NCBI GenBank assembly: GCA_016790635.1
Contig: JAEUOR010000066.1
Coordinates: 61,524-125,523, forward strand
Direction of reading: 5' to 3'
Length of the DNA: 64,000 bases
DNA from: Burkholderiales bacterium
GTDB taxonomy: Bacteria > Pseudomonadota > Gammaproteobacteria > Burkholderiales > JAEUOS01
Shown: one piece after another, positions 17,983 to 27,087 of the stretch
Layout: every line of letters starts with the position of its first letter
Numbering within the stretch: the stretch's first letter is position 1
The notes under the pieces: generated by a model
Seen by the model: the letters and a program-made list of their open reading frames with translations, nothing else
Databases searched by the model: none
What the model was told of the DNA's origin: nothing
Program-made: the position numbers and the translations under genes

Positions 17983-18645
17983 CTAGAGGTACGGGTCGCC
18001 CGGACTGCGGCCGCGCACGACCCTGGCCGGCACGCCATAGGCGACCACGCGGTCGTCCAGTGGCTTCATGACGACTGCACCCGCTCCGACGACGACGTGC
18101 TCCCCGATCCGCGCCCCGTGCGCCAGGGTCGCGCCGATGCCGATCGCGGAGTAGGCGCCGATGCGGCAATTGCCGCCCGTGACGGCGCGCGGCGCCATGC
18201 TTGCGAAGTCTCCCAGCATCGAATCATGATCGAGCGACGCGTGGGTGTTGAGGATGCAGAATCTGCCGACCGACGCACAAGCGTTGATGACCGCGCCGGC
18301 CATGACCACGCTGCCTTCGCCGATGACCACCTCGGCCGCGATCGATGCGTCGGGGTGGACGACGGAGAAGAAGGTGATGCCGGGGCACAGAGCCGCGATG
18401 CGCGCCGCTACCTGTGCACGCACGAAGTTGTCGCCGATGGCCACGATGACGCCGCGCACGGCGTGCCGGTCGATGAGCCCCGGCAGGTCCTCTTCCTGGC
18501 CCAGGACAGCATGGCCGAGGGTCGTTTCCCCGACCTTGCGGAAGCGATCCAGCAACCCCACGACGTTGCGCCGCCCTTCGCGCCGCACGGCATCGATAAC
18601 CACCTTGGCCTGCCCCGACGAACCGATGACGACGATGTTGTCCAT
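17983..18645 (-). CDS. NeuD/PglD-like sugar acyltransferase (hexapeptide repeat)
   Basis: A 220-residue protein. The N-terminal NAD-like fold starts NIVVIGSSGQAKVVIDAV; the rest is a left-handed beta helix with hexapeptide repeats (IGEGSVVMAGAVINACASVG, then IGAYSAIGIGATLAHGARIG) and a YGVPARVVRG end, as in NeuD/PglD O- or N-acetyltransferases. The catalytic His is probably in NTHASLDHDS. These enzymes normally sit in surface-polysaccharide or glycoprotein clusters, but no glycan genes adjoin it here. It is transcribed divergently from the aldolase gene. Confidence 0.88.
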   Translation of the reverse strand: MDNIVVIGSSGQAKVVIDAVRREGRRNVVGLLDRFRKVGETTLGHAVLGQEEDLPGLIDRHAVRGVIVAIGDNFVRAQVAARIAALCPGITFFSVVHPDASIAAEVVIGEGSVVMAGAVINACASVGRFCILNTHASLDHDSMLGDFASMAPRAVTGGNCRIGAYSAIGIGATLAHGARIGEHVVVGAGAVVMKPLDDRVVAYGVPARVVRGRSPGDPYL

Positions 18646-18816
18646 TGCGCCTGGCTTCTTTCTATCGGTTGAATACTACGACGCCGGCGCTGTGCCTGGC
18701 AAAGGTCTTCCGGGCCGCCGCCTGCCCACACGTCGCGCGCGACGCCGGTATTCTTGCTATTCTCCACCTCTTGTCCCCGAGCGCCGCAGGCGCTCCTTCC
18801 ATCGAGGATCACCGCC

Positions 18817-19758
18817 ATGGCCAAAATGCGCATCGAAGGCTCTTTTGTCGCCCCGCCGACACCGTTCAACGAAGACGAGAGCGTCGATTTCGGCGCCTTT
18901 CGCGCGCTCATTGAACACCAGGAGAATAACGGCACGGTCGCCGTTCTGATCATGGGCTCCACCGGCGAGCCCTCGCTCCTGTCGCCGGAAGAGAAAAAGA
19001 AGATCGTCGTCGAGACGGCAAAGCTCAAGACCGGCAAGATGAAGTTCTTCTACGGCTGCACCGGCAACACCACCGAGCAGGTGATCGAGAACGTCCGCTT
19101 CGCCGCGGCCAATGGCGCGGATGGTGCCGTCTTCGCCGCGCCGCCCTACATCTGCGGATCGGAAGACGACATCGAGCGGCATTACCTCGAGGTCGCCGAT
19201 GCGGTCGATTTCCCGCTGGGCATCTACAACAACCCGCCGCGCATCAAGACCGACCTGCACTGGGACAACATCCTGCGCCTGCTCAAGCACCCCAACTACG
19301 TGATCCTGAAGGAGTCGACGGCGCGTGTAGCGCAGGTGGCACAGGTGCTCGCGGCCAAGCCGGATGCGACCGTGATGTGCTGCGATTCGCCCAACCTGGG
19401 CCTGGTGGTGCCGACCATGACCCTGGGCGGGCACGGCACGGCCAACATGACCGGCAACATCGCGCCGCGCGAAATGGCCATCCTCTCCACGCCGTGGAAG
19501 AGCTTTGCCGACGCCGAGAACTTCCGCGCCATGTACCTGAAGCTCCTGCCCTTGATGCACTTCAACTACTCGGCAATCAACCCGGTTGCGCCCAAGTCGC
19601 TGATGCGCGCCCTGGGCCTGCCGGTGGGCAAGCTGCGCAGGCCCCTGCGCAACCTGGAAGGCGAGGCGCTCATGAAGGGTATCCGCATCGTCCAGGAACT
19701 CGGACTCGACAAGACCTACGGCTATCGCGTGCAGCCCAAGCTGGCGCTGGCGGCCTGA
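18817..19758 (+). CDS. Dihydrodipicolinate synthase/N-acetylneuraminate lyase family aldolase
   Basis: A 313-residue class I aldolase. It has GSTGEPSLLSPEEK (residues 47-60), Tyr137 in GIYNNP and the Schiff-base Lys165 in VILKES. The first ATG after the divergent region is at 18817; open-frame extension upstream crosses the promoter and is not credible. The context (Bug receptor and SDR downstream) points to a catabolic aldolase cleaving or forming a 2-oxoacid rather than lysine biosynthesis. The divergent NeuD-like gene could hint at an acidic-sugar link, but that is weak. Confidence 0.88.
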   Translation: MAKMRIEGSFVAPPTPFNEDESVDFGAFRALIEHQENNGTVAVLIMGSTGEPSLLSPEEKKKIVVETAKLKTGKMKFFYGCTGNTTEQVIENVRFAAANGADGAVFAAPPYICGSEDDIERHYLEVADAVDFPLGIYNNPPRIKTDLHWDNILRLLKHPNYVILKESTARVAQVAQVLAAKPDATVMCCDSPNLGLVVPTMTLGGHGTANMTGNIAPREMAILSTPWKSFADAENFRAMYLKLLPLMHFNYSAINPVAPKSLMRALGLPVGKLRRPLRNLEGEALMKGIRIVQELGLDKTYGYRVQPKLALAA

Positions 19759-19775
19759 ACGGGCCGCGGACCCCC

Positions 19776-20759
19776 ATGTTCTTTGCATCGCTGCGCCGGC
19801 ACGCGGCGCTGGTCGCGCTCGCGCTCGGCGCCGCCTGGGCGGGTGCGCCCGTACTGGCCCAGGAGTACCCGAACCGGCCGATCCGCATCGTCATCCCGAC
19901 GCCCCCCGGCGGCGCGGTCGACGGCGTGGCGCGCATGACTGGCCAGAAACTGGGGGAACTCATCGGCGCCACGATGGTGATGGAAAACCGCGCCGGCGCC
20001 TCCACCACGCTGGGCGCCGATCATGTGGCCAAGAGTGCGCCCGACGGCTACACCCTGTACATCAACGCCTCGATCCATTCGATCAACCCGTACGTGCTGA
20101 AAACCCTGCCGTACGATGCGGTCAAGGATTTCACCCCGATCGCCGAACTCGCGCGCGGCCCGCTGCTGCTCTCGGTCAACACCGGCGTGCCCGCCACCTC
20201 GGTGCGCGAGTTCGTCGCTGCGCTCAAGGCCGAGCCGAAAAAGTACAGCTTCGCAACCTCGGGCTTCGGCTCGGCCGGGCACCTGGCGATCGCGCTGTTC
20301 CGCGCGCGCGCCGGCGTGGACGTGCCGATCGTGCAGTACAAGGGCACCGGCCAGGCGTTTCCCGACCTGATCGGTGGCAGCGTGCATGCCATGATCGATC
20401 CGGTGCTCTCCTCCGGCCCGCAGGTGAAGGCCGGCAAGCTGCGCGCATTGGCGATCACCAGCGCGAAGCGCAACCCGCAGTACCCGGACGTGCCAACGGT
20501 CATCGAGGCCGGCATGCCCGAACTGGAGTTCTATTCCTGGTACGGGCTGTGGGGCCCGGCGCGTCTGCCGCGCGACATCGTCGCCAGACTGGAAGCTGCC
20601 GCCATCCGCGCCGTGCAGTCGCCCGAGGTACGCGAACGCATGCAGGGCCTGGGTTTCGAGGCCACCGGCAACAACGCGCAGGCGTTCGCTGCGTTCATCG
20701 CCGCCGAGTCGGCCAAGAACGAACGAATCATCAAGGACGCCGGCATCAAGCCCGAATAA
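19776..20759 (+). CDS. Bug-family tripartite tricarboxylate transporter substrate-binding protein
   Basis: A 327-residue exported receptor. Signal peptide LRRHAALVALALGAAWAG with a cut near VLAQE. Bug marks are IRIVIPTPPGGAVDGVARM, VMENRAGASTTLGAD and SAPDGYTLYINAS. It lies 17 bases after the aldolase gene and 20 bases before the SDR gene, so the three form one operon. The ligand is presumably the substrate or precursor handled by the aldolase/SDR pair. Confidence 0.92.
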   Translation: MFFASLRRHAALVALALGAAWAGAPVLAQEYPNRPIRIVIPTPPGGAVDGVARMTGQKLGELIGATMVMENRAGASTTLGADHVAKSAPDGYTLYINASIHSINPYVLKTLPYDAVKDFTPIAELARGPLLLSVNTGVPATSVREFVAALKAEPKKYSFATSGFGSAGHLAIALFRARAGVDVPIVQYKGTGQAFPDLIGGSVHAMIDPVLSSGPQVKAGKLRALAITSAKRNPQYPDVPTVIEAGMPELEFYSWYGLWGPARLPRDIVARLEAAAIRAVQSPEVRERMQGLGFEATGNNAQAFAAFIAAESAKNERIIKDAGIKPE

Positions 20760-20779
20760 GAATCTACCTGGCAGCCGAC

Positions 20780-21559
20780 ATGACCGACACACCCACCCGC
20801 CGCGCAGTCCTCGTCACCGGCGCCGGATCCGGCATCGGCGCCGCCACCGCTCGACGCTTCGTCGCCGAGGGCTGGCAGGTTGCGCTGAATTACCTGGAAG
20901 ACGGCCAGCTCGCCACGGCCCAGGCCATCGCCGAACTTGCGCGCGCGCCAGGCCAACAAGCCATGGCGATCAAGGGCAGCGTCACCGAAGACAGCGACTG
21001 CGTGGCCATGGTCGCCTCCGCGGTGGCAGCCTTCGGCCGCCTCGATGCCCTGGTCAACGCCGCGGGCATCAGCAAGATGGTGCCGCAGGCCGACTTGCAC
21101 GGCCTGTCAGCCGCCGATTTCCAGCGCATCTACGCGGTCAACACCATCGGGCCGTTCCAGATGGCGCGCGCCTGCGCACCGCACCTCAAGGCCACCGGCA
21201 ACGGCGCGATCGTCAGCATCTCCTCCCGCGCGGCGCTCTCCGGCGGCGGCTCGTCGATGGCCTACGCGGCATCCAAGGGCGCACTCAACACCCTGACGCA
21301 ATCGCTGGCCCGCGTGCTCGCGCCGGAGGTGCGCGTCAACGCGGTGTGCCCGGTGTTGGTCGAACAGGGCTTCGTCGAGCGCTTGGCGCCGGAATCCTTT
21401 GCCGAGCGCCGCGCGCACCAGATCAAGACCTCGCCGCTAAAGCGCATCGGCCACCCCGACGAAGTCGCGGAGACGATCTACTGGCTCATCTCCAGCGCGG
21501 CGATGATGACCGGGTCCATCGTCGAGCTCGACTTCGGCATGCACCTGAACGCGGTCTAA
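20780..21559 (+). CDS. Short-chain dehydrogenase/reductase (SDR)
   Basis: A 259-residue classical SDR. Cofactor motif VLVTGAGSGIGAATAR at the N-terminus, the LVNAAGIS strand, and the catalytic Ser-Tyr-Lys set in SISSRAAL then YAASKGAL. The end MTGSIVELDFGMHLNAV is typical. The acidic residue after the second strand is not clear, so NAD versus NADP preference is undecided. It is the third gene of the aldolase/Bug/SDR operon and probably oxidises an alcohol to a ketone before or after aldol cleavage. Confidence 0.9.
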   Translation: MTDTPTRRAVLVTGAGSGIGAATARRFVAEGWQVALNYLEDGQLATAQAIAELARAPGQQAMAIKGSVTEDSDCVAMVASAVAAFGRLDALVNAAGISKMVPQADLHGLSAADFQRIYAVNTIGPFQMARACAPHLKATGNGAIVSISSRAALSGGGSSMAYAASKGALNTLTQSLARVLAPEVRVNAVCPVLVEQGFVERLAPESFAERRAHQIKTSPLKRIGHPDEVAETIYWLISSAAMMTGSIVELDFGMHLNAV

Positions 21560-21566
21560 GCCTGCC

Positions 21567-21602
21567 GCGCTCGCGCCGCCGACGGTATCGCGGCGCGAGC
21601 GC
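21567..21602. terminator. Perfect 13-bp hairpin between convergent genes
   Basis: Arms at 21567-21579 and 21590-21602 are exact reverse complements (GCGCTCGCGCCGC and GCGGCGCGAGCGC) around a ten-base loop. It fills most of the 48-base gap between the SDR gene and the convergent Bug gene. No T-run, but the strong symmetric stem suits a bidirectional terminator. Confidence 0.6.
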
Positions 21603-21607
21603 GCCGC

Positions 21608-22576
21608 TCAGTCGGGCTTGATGCCCTGCGCCTTGATGATCACGCCGAAGCGCTCGCGGTCGATGCGCGCACGTTCGGCAAACTCGGCCGGGCTCATCGG
21701 CGCGGGCTCGCCGCCCAGGGCGACGATGCGTTCACGGACAGCAGCCGTGCCGAGGATGCGATTGATCTCGCGGTTCAAGCGGCCGATGATTTCCGCGCTG
21801 GTGCCGCCCGGAGCGTAGAAACCGAACCAGCTGTCGGCGTCGAAGCCGGGCATGCCGGACTCGGCCACCGTCGGCGCATCCGGGAACAACGGCGAGCGCC
21901 GCGGGCTGCCGACAGCCAGGAGGCGCAGCTTGCCCGAGCGCACGTGCTGCAGTCCGATGCCCGGGTCGAACATGAAGTCCAGCTGCCCGCCGAGCAGGTC
22001 GGTCAGCGCCGGCGCACCGCCGCGGTAGGGGATGTGCACCATGAAGGTCTTGGTGGCCGCCTTGAACATCTCGGTGGCGATGTGCGGCGAGGAGCCGTTG
22101 CCCGGCGAGCCGAATGACAGCCGGCCCGGATTGGCGCGCGCATGCGCGATGAACTCGGCCACGGTCCTGGCCGGGATCTCCGGGCGCACCACCAGGAACA
22201 CCAGGACACGCGCGGCAGCCGCGACCGGAACGATGTCCTTTTGCGCATCGAACGGCATGCTCGGGTAAAGGTGCGGGTTGATCGACACCGTGCCGCCCGA
22301 AGCCATGAGCAGGGTGTAGCCGTCGGCCGGCGACTTGGCCACGACGTCGGCGCCGATATTGCCGCCGGCGCCCGGGCGGTTCTCGATCACCAACTGCTGG
22401 GACAGCGCTTCGCTCAACTGCGGTGCGATGGCGCGGGCGATCACGTCGGCGGCGCCGCCGGGCGGAAAGTTGACGACGACGCGGATCGGTTTGCCCGCAG
22501 GCCAGGCCTGCGCGAGGGCGTGGCCATTGGCAAGCGCTGCGGCGACAGCCAGGAAAGCGGCGAAAAAGGCGTTCAT
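21608..22576 (-). CDS. Bug-family tripartite tricarboxylate transporter substrate-binding protein
   Basis: A 322-residue exported receptor. Signal peptide FFAAFLAVAAALANGHALAQ, then IRVVVNFPPGGAADVIARAI, LVIENRPGAGGNIGAD and SPADGYTLLMAS. It directly follows the split IOR pair on the minus strand: its ATG overlaps the end of the beta-subunit gene (22573-22576), so it is co-transcribed with the oxidoreductase. The ligand may therefore be the 2-oxoacid, or its precursor, used by that enzyme. Confidence 0.92.
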   Translation of the reverse strand: MNAFFAAFLAVAAALANGHALAQAWPAGKPIRVVVNFPPGGAADVIARAIAPQLSEALSQQLVIENRPGAGGNIGADVVAKSPADGYTLLMASGGTVSINPHLYPSMPFDAQKDIVPVAAAARVLVFLVVRPEIPARTVAEFIAHARANPGRLSFGSPGNGSSPHIATEMFKAATKTFMVHIPYRGGAPALTDLLGGQLDFMFDPGIGLQHVRSGKLRLLAVGSPRRSPLFPDAPTVAESGMPGFDADSWFGFYAPGGTSAEIIGRLNREINRILGTAAVRERIVALGGEPAPMSPAEFAERARIDRERFGVIIKAQGIKPD

Positions 22577-24159
22577 GCAGGTCTCCGTTGCGAGGTGGAA
22601 TTCTGCGCGGCGGCGCGCGGATGAAAGCGGATGGGCATGGCCTTGGGCGGACGCGGCGTGACACCCAGGGGCGCCAGCACACGATCCAGCGGGCCGGCCT
22701 CGGGCGCGGCCTGCGCGGCTTCGCGCGCCTGGCGCACGGCGCGCGCGCGCTCGGCCGCATCTGCGATGCGTGCGGACTCAACCAGGTTCTCGAGGATGCG
22801 CGTGAAGTTTTCCTTGGCGCGCGCGTGGGTATCGGAGTAACCCTTGATCAGCCGTCCGCACAGGGCGATCTCGATGGCCAGCGCGCCCTGCGGCGCCGCG
22901 ACGATGGCCGCGAGCCAGCGTTCGATCAGCGCCTGCTCGCTGGCGAATCGCGAGGAGCGGCGCCGCAGGTGCTTCATCGCCGCCAGGGTGCGCAACTGCA
23001 ACACGCCCAGGACCGACGTGCTCACGACGTGGATGCCGTCTTCGAAAACCGCGTTGCGGCCACGGCGCCTGGCAAAGGCGCGCACGCGCCGCGCCAGGCC
23101 CTCCGGCAGCAGGTCGGCGAGCTCGTCGTAGCCGGGCTTGAAGAATTCGACCACGCGGATCGGTTCGCCCTGGCCGATGCCGGCCTCGGCGCGGATGCCG
23201 TCGAAGCGCTCGGGACGCGACTTGAGATCGGCCACGCGCGCGATGTCCTCGTAGTTCATCCACAGCGCAAGGAAGCGTGCGGTCTCGCGCGTCAGCATGA
23301 AGCCGGGTCCGCCACCCAGGGCACGGTCGGCGGCGAGAACGCGCGCGACCCGGTCGAGATACAGCGCCGCATAGGCGGCGTCCTGGAAATCCTGCGCACG
23401 CGCCACACCCAGGCCGAGCACGTCGTGCACCTCGGGCGGAAACTCGCGCGTCACGCGCGCCGCCAGGTCGCCGGCGGAGGGCCGCGCCGGGCGCTTCTCC
23501 TGCGCCGGTTTCGTTTCAGCCGTACCCGGTGCCTCGCTTGCGCGGGCAAAGCCTGCCGCAAATCCCTTGAGGCTGGCTTCGATACCCTTGCCACCGGCGC
23601 GGATCGCGTTCTCGGCGTCGGCGCGCGCCAGCGGCAGCACGCCCGCGCCGACGAGGGCACCGAACATGACTGCCGAGATCACCGTGCCGGCGCGCGCGGT
23701 CTCCGCCTCCATGTCGAAGAGAATCGCGCGCCGGGCCGCGCTGCGTGCGGCAGCGATGGCGCGGTCGGAATCGAAGCGGCCGTCCGCCATGCCCGTCTTT
23801 TCGAGCGTCATGTAGACCCGGTGCGTCGAGGCGATGAGCGTGGTCCGCCCGGTCACGAAGCCACTTTGCACGGCGCGCGCCGCTTCGGCCAGTTCCGAAT
23901 AGAGCAGCACATCGACCTGGCCCGGCATGGGTGCCAGGCACAGGATGGGGCGCTTGTCGCCGAGTTCGGCGCGCCTGACGGCCAAGAGTTCGATGTAGTA
24001 GGTGGTGGCGCCGGTGCGCTGCGCCACCCCCGGGATCGAGGTCGCCTGCACCGGATAGTCGGCGGCGCGCGCCGCTTCGACCACCCAGTCGGCGAGCACG
24101 CCGCCGCCCTCGCCGCCGAGAGCGCCGATCAGGAGCGTCAACGTGCGCGGCGGGTTCAT
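22573..24159 (-). CDS. Indolepyruvate oxidoreductase beta-type subunit with DUF6537 tail (pair 1)
   Basis: A 528-residue protein. N-terminal gamma/beta domain LTLLIGALGGEGGGVLADW and QRTGATTYYIE, as in IorB. A long C-terminal DUF6537-like region includes YEDIARVADLKSR and GRLIKGYSDTHARAKENF. The start is ATG 24159, overlapping the stop of the alpha-type gene (ATGA); the open frame further upstream has no family match. Together with the alpha-type gene it reconstitutes the domains of the fused 1176-residue protein at the left end. A homologous gene at 39403-40944 shares these motifs. Confidence 0.9.
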   Translation of the reverse strand: MNPPRTLTLLIGALGGEGGGVLADWVVEAARAADYPVQATSIPGVAQRTGATTYYIELLAVRRAELGDKRPILCLAPMPGQVDVLLYSELAEAARAVQSGFVTGRTTLIASTHRVYMTLEKTGMADGRFDSDRAIAAARSAARRAILFDMEAETARAGTVISAVMFGALVGAGVLPLARADAENAIRAGGKGIEASLKGFAAGFARASEAPGTAETKPAQEKRPARPSAGDLAARVTREFPPEVHDVLGLGVARAQDFQDAAYAALYLDRVARVLAADRALGGGPGFMLTRETARFLALWMNYEDIARVADLKSRPERFDGIRAEAGIGQGEPIRVVEFFKPGYDELADLLPEGLARRVRAFARRRGRNAVFEDGIHVVSTSVLGVLQLRTLAAMKHLRRRSSRFASEQALIERWLAAIVAAPQGALAIEIALCGRLIKGYSDTHARAKENFTRILENLVESARIADAAERARAVRQAREAAQAAPEAGPLDRVLAPLGVTPRPPKAMPIRFHPRAAAQNSTSQRRPA

Positions 24160-26306
24160 GCCGCCCTCCCCGCACCTGCCGCCCGCCGCGGCGTGATCCA
24201 GCCGATGATCCATTCACGCACGCGCCGCTTCACGCGGTCCCAGGCGGTCGGGTTGAAGGTGATCTCGGTGCGATAGAAGCTCGGACACAGGGTGGCCGCG
24301 TGCGAGACCTCGCCGCACAGGCCGCAGCCGACGCAGTTGTTGTTGACATGCGCGACCGGATCGACCTTGAGCGGGTCGCTCGGGTCCTTGATGGTGAGCG
24401 ACGGGCAGCCCGAAAGCCGGATGCAGGCATGGTCGCCGGTGCAGACGTTCTCGTCCACGCCGTAGCGCACGCGCACCACCTTTTCACCGCGCCTGATTTT
24501 TTCGGCGTTGACCGGGCGGATGCGGCGCTGCCGCTCCAGTTGGCACTCGCCCTCGGCGATGATGACCTTGAGGCCGGGTTCGCGCGTGGTCAAGGCCTCC
24601 TTCAGGGTCTTGATGACCTCGCCGACGCGATAGTTGTGCACGCTCTTCAACCACTTGACGCCCGCGCCCTGCAGGGTCTCCTCGATGGTCATCTGGCTGC
24701 CGGTGGCGCTGCCGGCGCCCGCGATGCGCTTCAACTCGTCCTCCGGGGAAGAGACCAGTTCCTGCGTGCCGGTGGCGGAGGTGTAGCCGTTTTTCATGAT
24801 GACCAGCACACCGTCGCCGCCGTTCAGGAGGTTCGACGACACCCCGGACAGGAGTCCGTTGTGCCAGAAGCCGCCGTCGCCCATGATGGCCACCGAGCGG
24901 CGCTCCTGGAAAGGTGTCACCCCGGCGATCGACGCCAGGCTCATGCCGTAACCGAGGATGGAGTTTCCCTGCGAGAACGGCTCGAAGGTGCCGAAGGCGT
25001 GGCAGCCGATGTCGGCGCCCACGTGCAGGCGACCGGTCTCCTCCTGCACCAGCTTCATGGCCGAAAAAAACGGCCGTTCGGGGCAGCCGACGCAGAACGT
25101 CGGCGGGCGCGGCGGCACCGGCGCGCCCAACAGACGCAACCCGTCCGCGCGCGCAGCCTGCGCGGCTGCGAGCGCGGCTGCCGAAGCGCTGTCGACAAAG
25201 CGGGTCACGCCGGCCAGGATCGCCTCGGTGGAGTATTCGCCGGCGGATTGCAGCAAATCCTTGCCGGCAAGGCGCGTCTGCAGGTCGGCGCGGCGCAGAA
25301 TCGTTCCCACCTCCAGCTCGATGTACTCGGGCTGGCCTTCTTCAACCACCAGCACCGCGGACTTGCCGGCGCAAAAGCCGCTGATCTCCTCCGGCACCAG
25401 CGGGTAGACCACGTTCAGGCACAGGATCGGCACCTGACTCTCGCCGAAGGCATCGGCCAGGCCCGCCAGTTCCAGCGCGCGCATCAGGTTGTTGTAAAGC
25501 CCGCCTTGCACGATGATCCCGACATCGCGGCGCGTTCCCGGGAAGCTCTCGTTGAGCCCCTTCTCGACAATGAAGCGGCGCGCCGCCGGCATGCGCACTT
25601 CGGTCTTCAGTTTTTCCTGCTTGAAGGTCACCGGCGGGTGCGACAGGCGGTCGTAGAGGAACGCGGCCGGCTCGGGGAGCGGCGCGCGGGTCGATACCGC
25701 GGGAGCGCGGTTCGCGCTCGTGACGAACTCGCCCTGCAGGTGGCAGGCGCGGATGCGCAACTCCATGATGACCGGCGTGTTGGAGGCCTCCGAGAGCGCG
25801 AACGCGGATTCGACCGTGCGCACGATGGAGGTCAGGTTCGGCCGCGGGTCGACCAGCCACACCGAAGACTTCATCGCGTAGGCGTGGGTGCGCTCCTGGA
25901 TCACCGAGGCGCCCTCGCCGTAATCCTCGCCGACGACGATCAGCGCGCCGCCGACCACGCCCGCGGAGGCCAGGTTGGACAACGCGTCGGCCGCGACGTT
26001 GGTGCCGACGATGGACTTCCAGGTCACCGTGCCGCGCGCCGGGTAGTTGATGGATGCGGCCAGCATGGCGCAGGCCGAGGCCTCGTTGGTGCACGATTCC
26101 ACGTGCACGCCCAGGGTATCGAGATAGTCGCGCGCCTGCACCATGACGTCGAGCAGGTGCGAGACCGGCGCGCCCTGGTAGCCGCCGACGTAGGACACGC
26201 CGGACTGCAGCAAGGCCTTGGTGACCGCCAGGATGCCCTCGCCGCGGAATACCTGGTCATCGCCCAGTTTCAGGAGTTCGATTTCGGCGGCGAACGAGCG
26301 TTCCAT
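24156..26306 (-). CDS. Indolepyruvate ferredoxin oxidoreductase alpha-type subunit (pair 1)
   Basis: A 716-residue TPP/Fe-S subunit. Near the N-terminus is GEGILAVTKALLQSGVSYVG then GGYQGAPVSHLLDV. The TPP motif GDGGFWHNGL is near residue 475 and FCVGCPERPFFSAMK lies before it. The C-terminus holds two ferredoxin-like cysteine sets, CTGDHACIRLSGCP near 618 and CVGCGLCGEVSHAATLCP near 655. The expected reaction is ferredoxin- or flavin-linked oxidative decarboxylation of an aryl or other 2-oxoacid to acyl-CoA. No clear Shine-Dalgarno sequence precedes the ATG. It is first in a minus-strand operon with the beta-type gene and a Bug receptor. Confidence 0.92.
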   Translation of the reverse strand: MERSFAAEIELLKLGDDQVFRGEGILAVTKALLQSGVSYVGGYQGAPVSHLLDVMVQARDYLDTLGVHVESCTNEASACAMLAASINYPARGTVTWKSIVGTNVAADALSNLASAGVVGGALIVVGEDYGEGASVIQERTHAYAMKSSVWLVDPRPNLTSIVRTVESAFALSEASNTPVIMELRIRACHLQGEFVTSANRAPAVSTRAPLPEPAAFLYDRLSHPPVTFKQEKLKTEVRMPAARRFIVEKGLNESFPGTRRDVGIIVQGGLYNNLMRALELAGLADAFGESQVPILCLNVVYPLVPEEISGFCAGKSAVLVVEEGQPEYIELEVGTILRRADLQTRLAGKDLLQSAGEYSTEAILAGVTRFVDSASAAALAAAQAARADGLRLLGAPVPPRPPTFCVGCPERPFFSAMKLVQEETGRLHVGADIGCHAFGTFEPFSQGNSILGYGMSLASIAGVTPFQERRSVAIMGDGGFWHNGLLSGVSSNLLNGGDGVLVIMKNGYTSATGTQELVSSPEDELKRIAGAGSATGSQMTIEETLQGAGVKWLKSVHNYRVGEVIKTLKEALTTREPGLKVIIAEGECQLERQRRIRPVNAEKIRRGEKVVRVRYGVDENVCTGDHACIRLSGCPSLTIKDPSDPLKVDPVAHVNNNCVGCGLCGEVSHAATLCPSFYRTEITFNPTAWDRVKRRVREWIIGWITPRRAAGAGRAA

Positions 26307-26427
26307 GGCGACCGGCGCCCGGCTTCAAGAGGCGCGAAGAGATGCGAAGTCACGGATTATCACCCTCCTTCCGGGCGCGACATTCCGACTACACTTGCCG
26401 CCCCGACCAGATCGATGCGAGTCCTCC

Positions 26428-27033
26428 ATGCCTGTTGGCCGCCGCCGCTTTCTCGCCGCCTCCGCGATGCTGGGCATTCCTGCCGGAACACTGCGCGCGC
26501 AATCCGGCGCGACGCCCACGCCGGGCATGACCGAGGGACCCTTCTACCCCGAGGCCTTCACCGCCGAGCCCGCGACCAACCTGGTGCGCGGCACGCTCAA
26601 GGGCAACGCGCAAATCATGCGCCTGGAGGGCCGCGTCGCCGATCGGGCCGGGCGCGCCATCGAAGGTGCGCGCGTCGAGATCTGGCAGTGCGATGCGCTG
26701 GGGCGCTATACCCATTCGCGTGACGGCGCGCCTGCGGAGCGCGACGCCAACTTCGCCGGCTTCGGCTGGATGCGCACCGACGCGAGCGGAACCTACGCAT
26801 TCGCCACCATCCGCCCGGTCATGTACACCGGGCGCACCCCGCACATCCATGTGGCGGTCAAGGTGCGCGGCCATGCCGGACTCGTCACGCAGATGTTCAT
26901 CGCCGGCGAGGCGCGCAACGATAGCGATTTTCTGTACCGCTCGCTCACCGCGCAACAGCGCGGCGCATTGACAGCCAGGATCTCGGGCGAGCCTGGCGCA
27001 AGAAGCGCGCGCTTCGACATCGTATTGGCCTGA
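26428..27033 (+). CDS. Exported intradiol ring-cleavage dioxygenase-like protein
   Basis: A 201-residue protein. The N-terminus GRRRFLAASAMLGIPAGTLRAQ is a Tat-type signal, so the enzyme would be folded and exported. The family region starts TEGPFYPEAF. The non-heme Fe(III) ligands are all present: Tyr94 (DALGRYTH), Tyr133 (PVMYTGR), His139 and His141 (PHIHV), as in protocatechuate/catechol dioxygenases. It is shorter than cytoplasmic enzymes, matching the secreted single-domain intradiol group. It is divergent from IOR pair 1. An extracytoplasmic catechol-cleaving role is inferred. Confidence 0.87.
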   Translation: MPVGRRRFLAASAMLGIPAGTLRAQSGATPTPGMTEGPFYPEAFTAEPATNLVRGTLKGNAQIMRLEGRVADRAGRAIEGARVEIWQCDALGRYTHSRDGAPAERDANFAGFGWMRTDASGTYAFATIRPVMYTGRTPHIHVAVKVRGHAGLVTQMFIAGEARNDSDFLYRSLTAQQRGALTARISGEPGARSARFDIVLA

Positions 27034-27087
27034 ACCGGGGGGCCGCTGTCGCGCCCCGCCCTGCGTCGGCAGGACCCTTCGCCGGAG

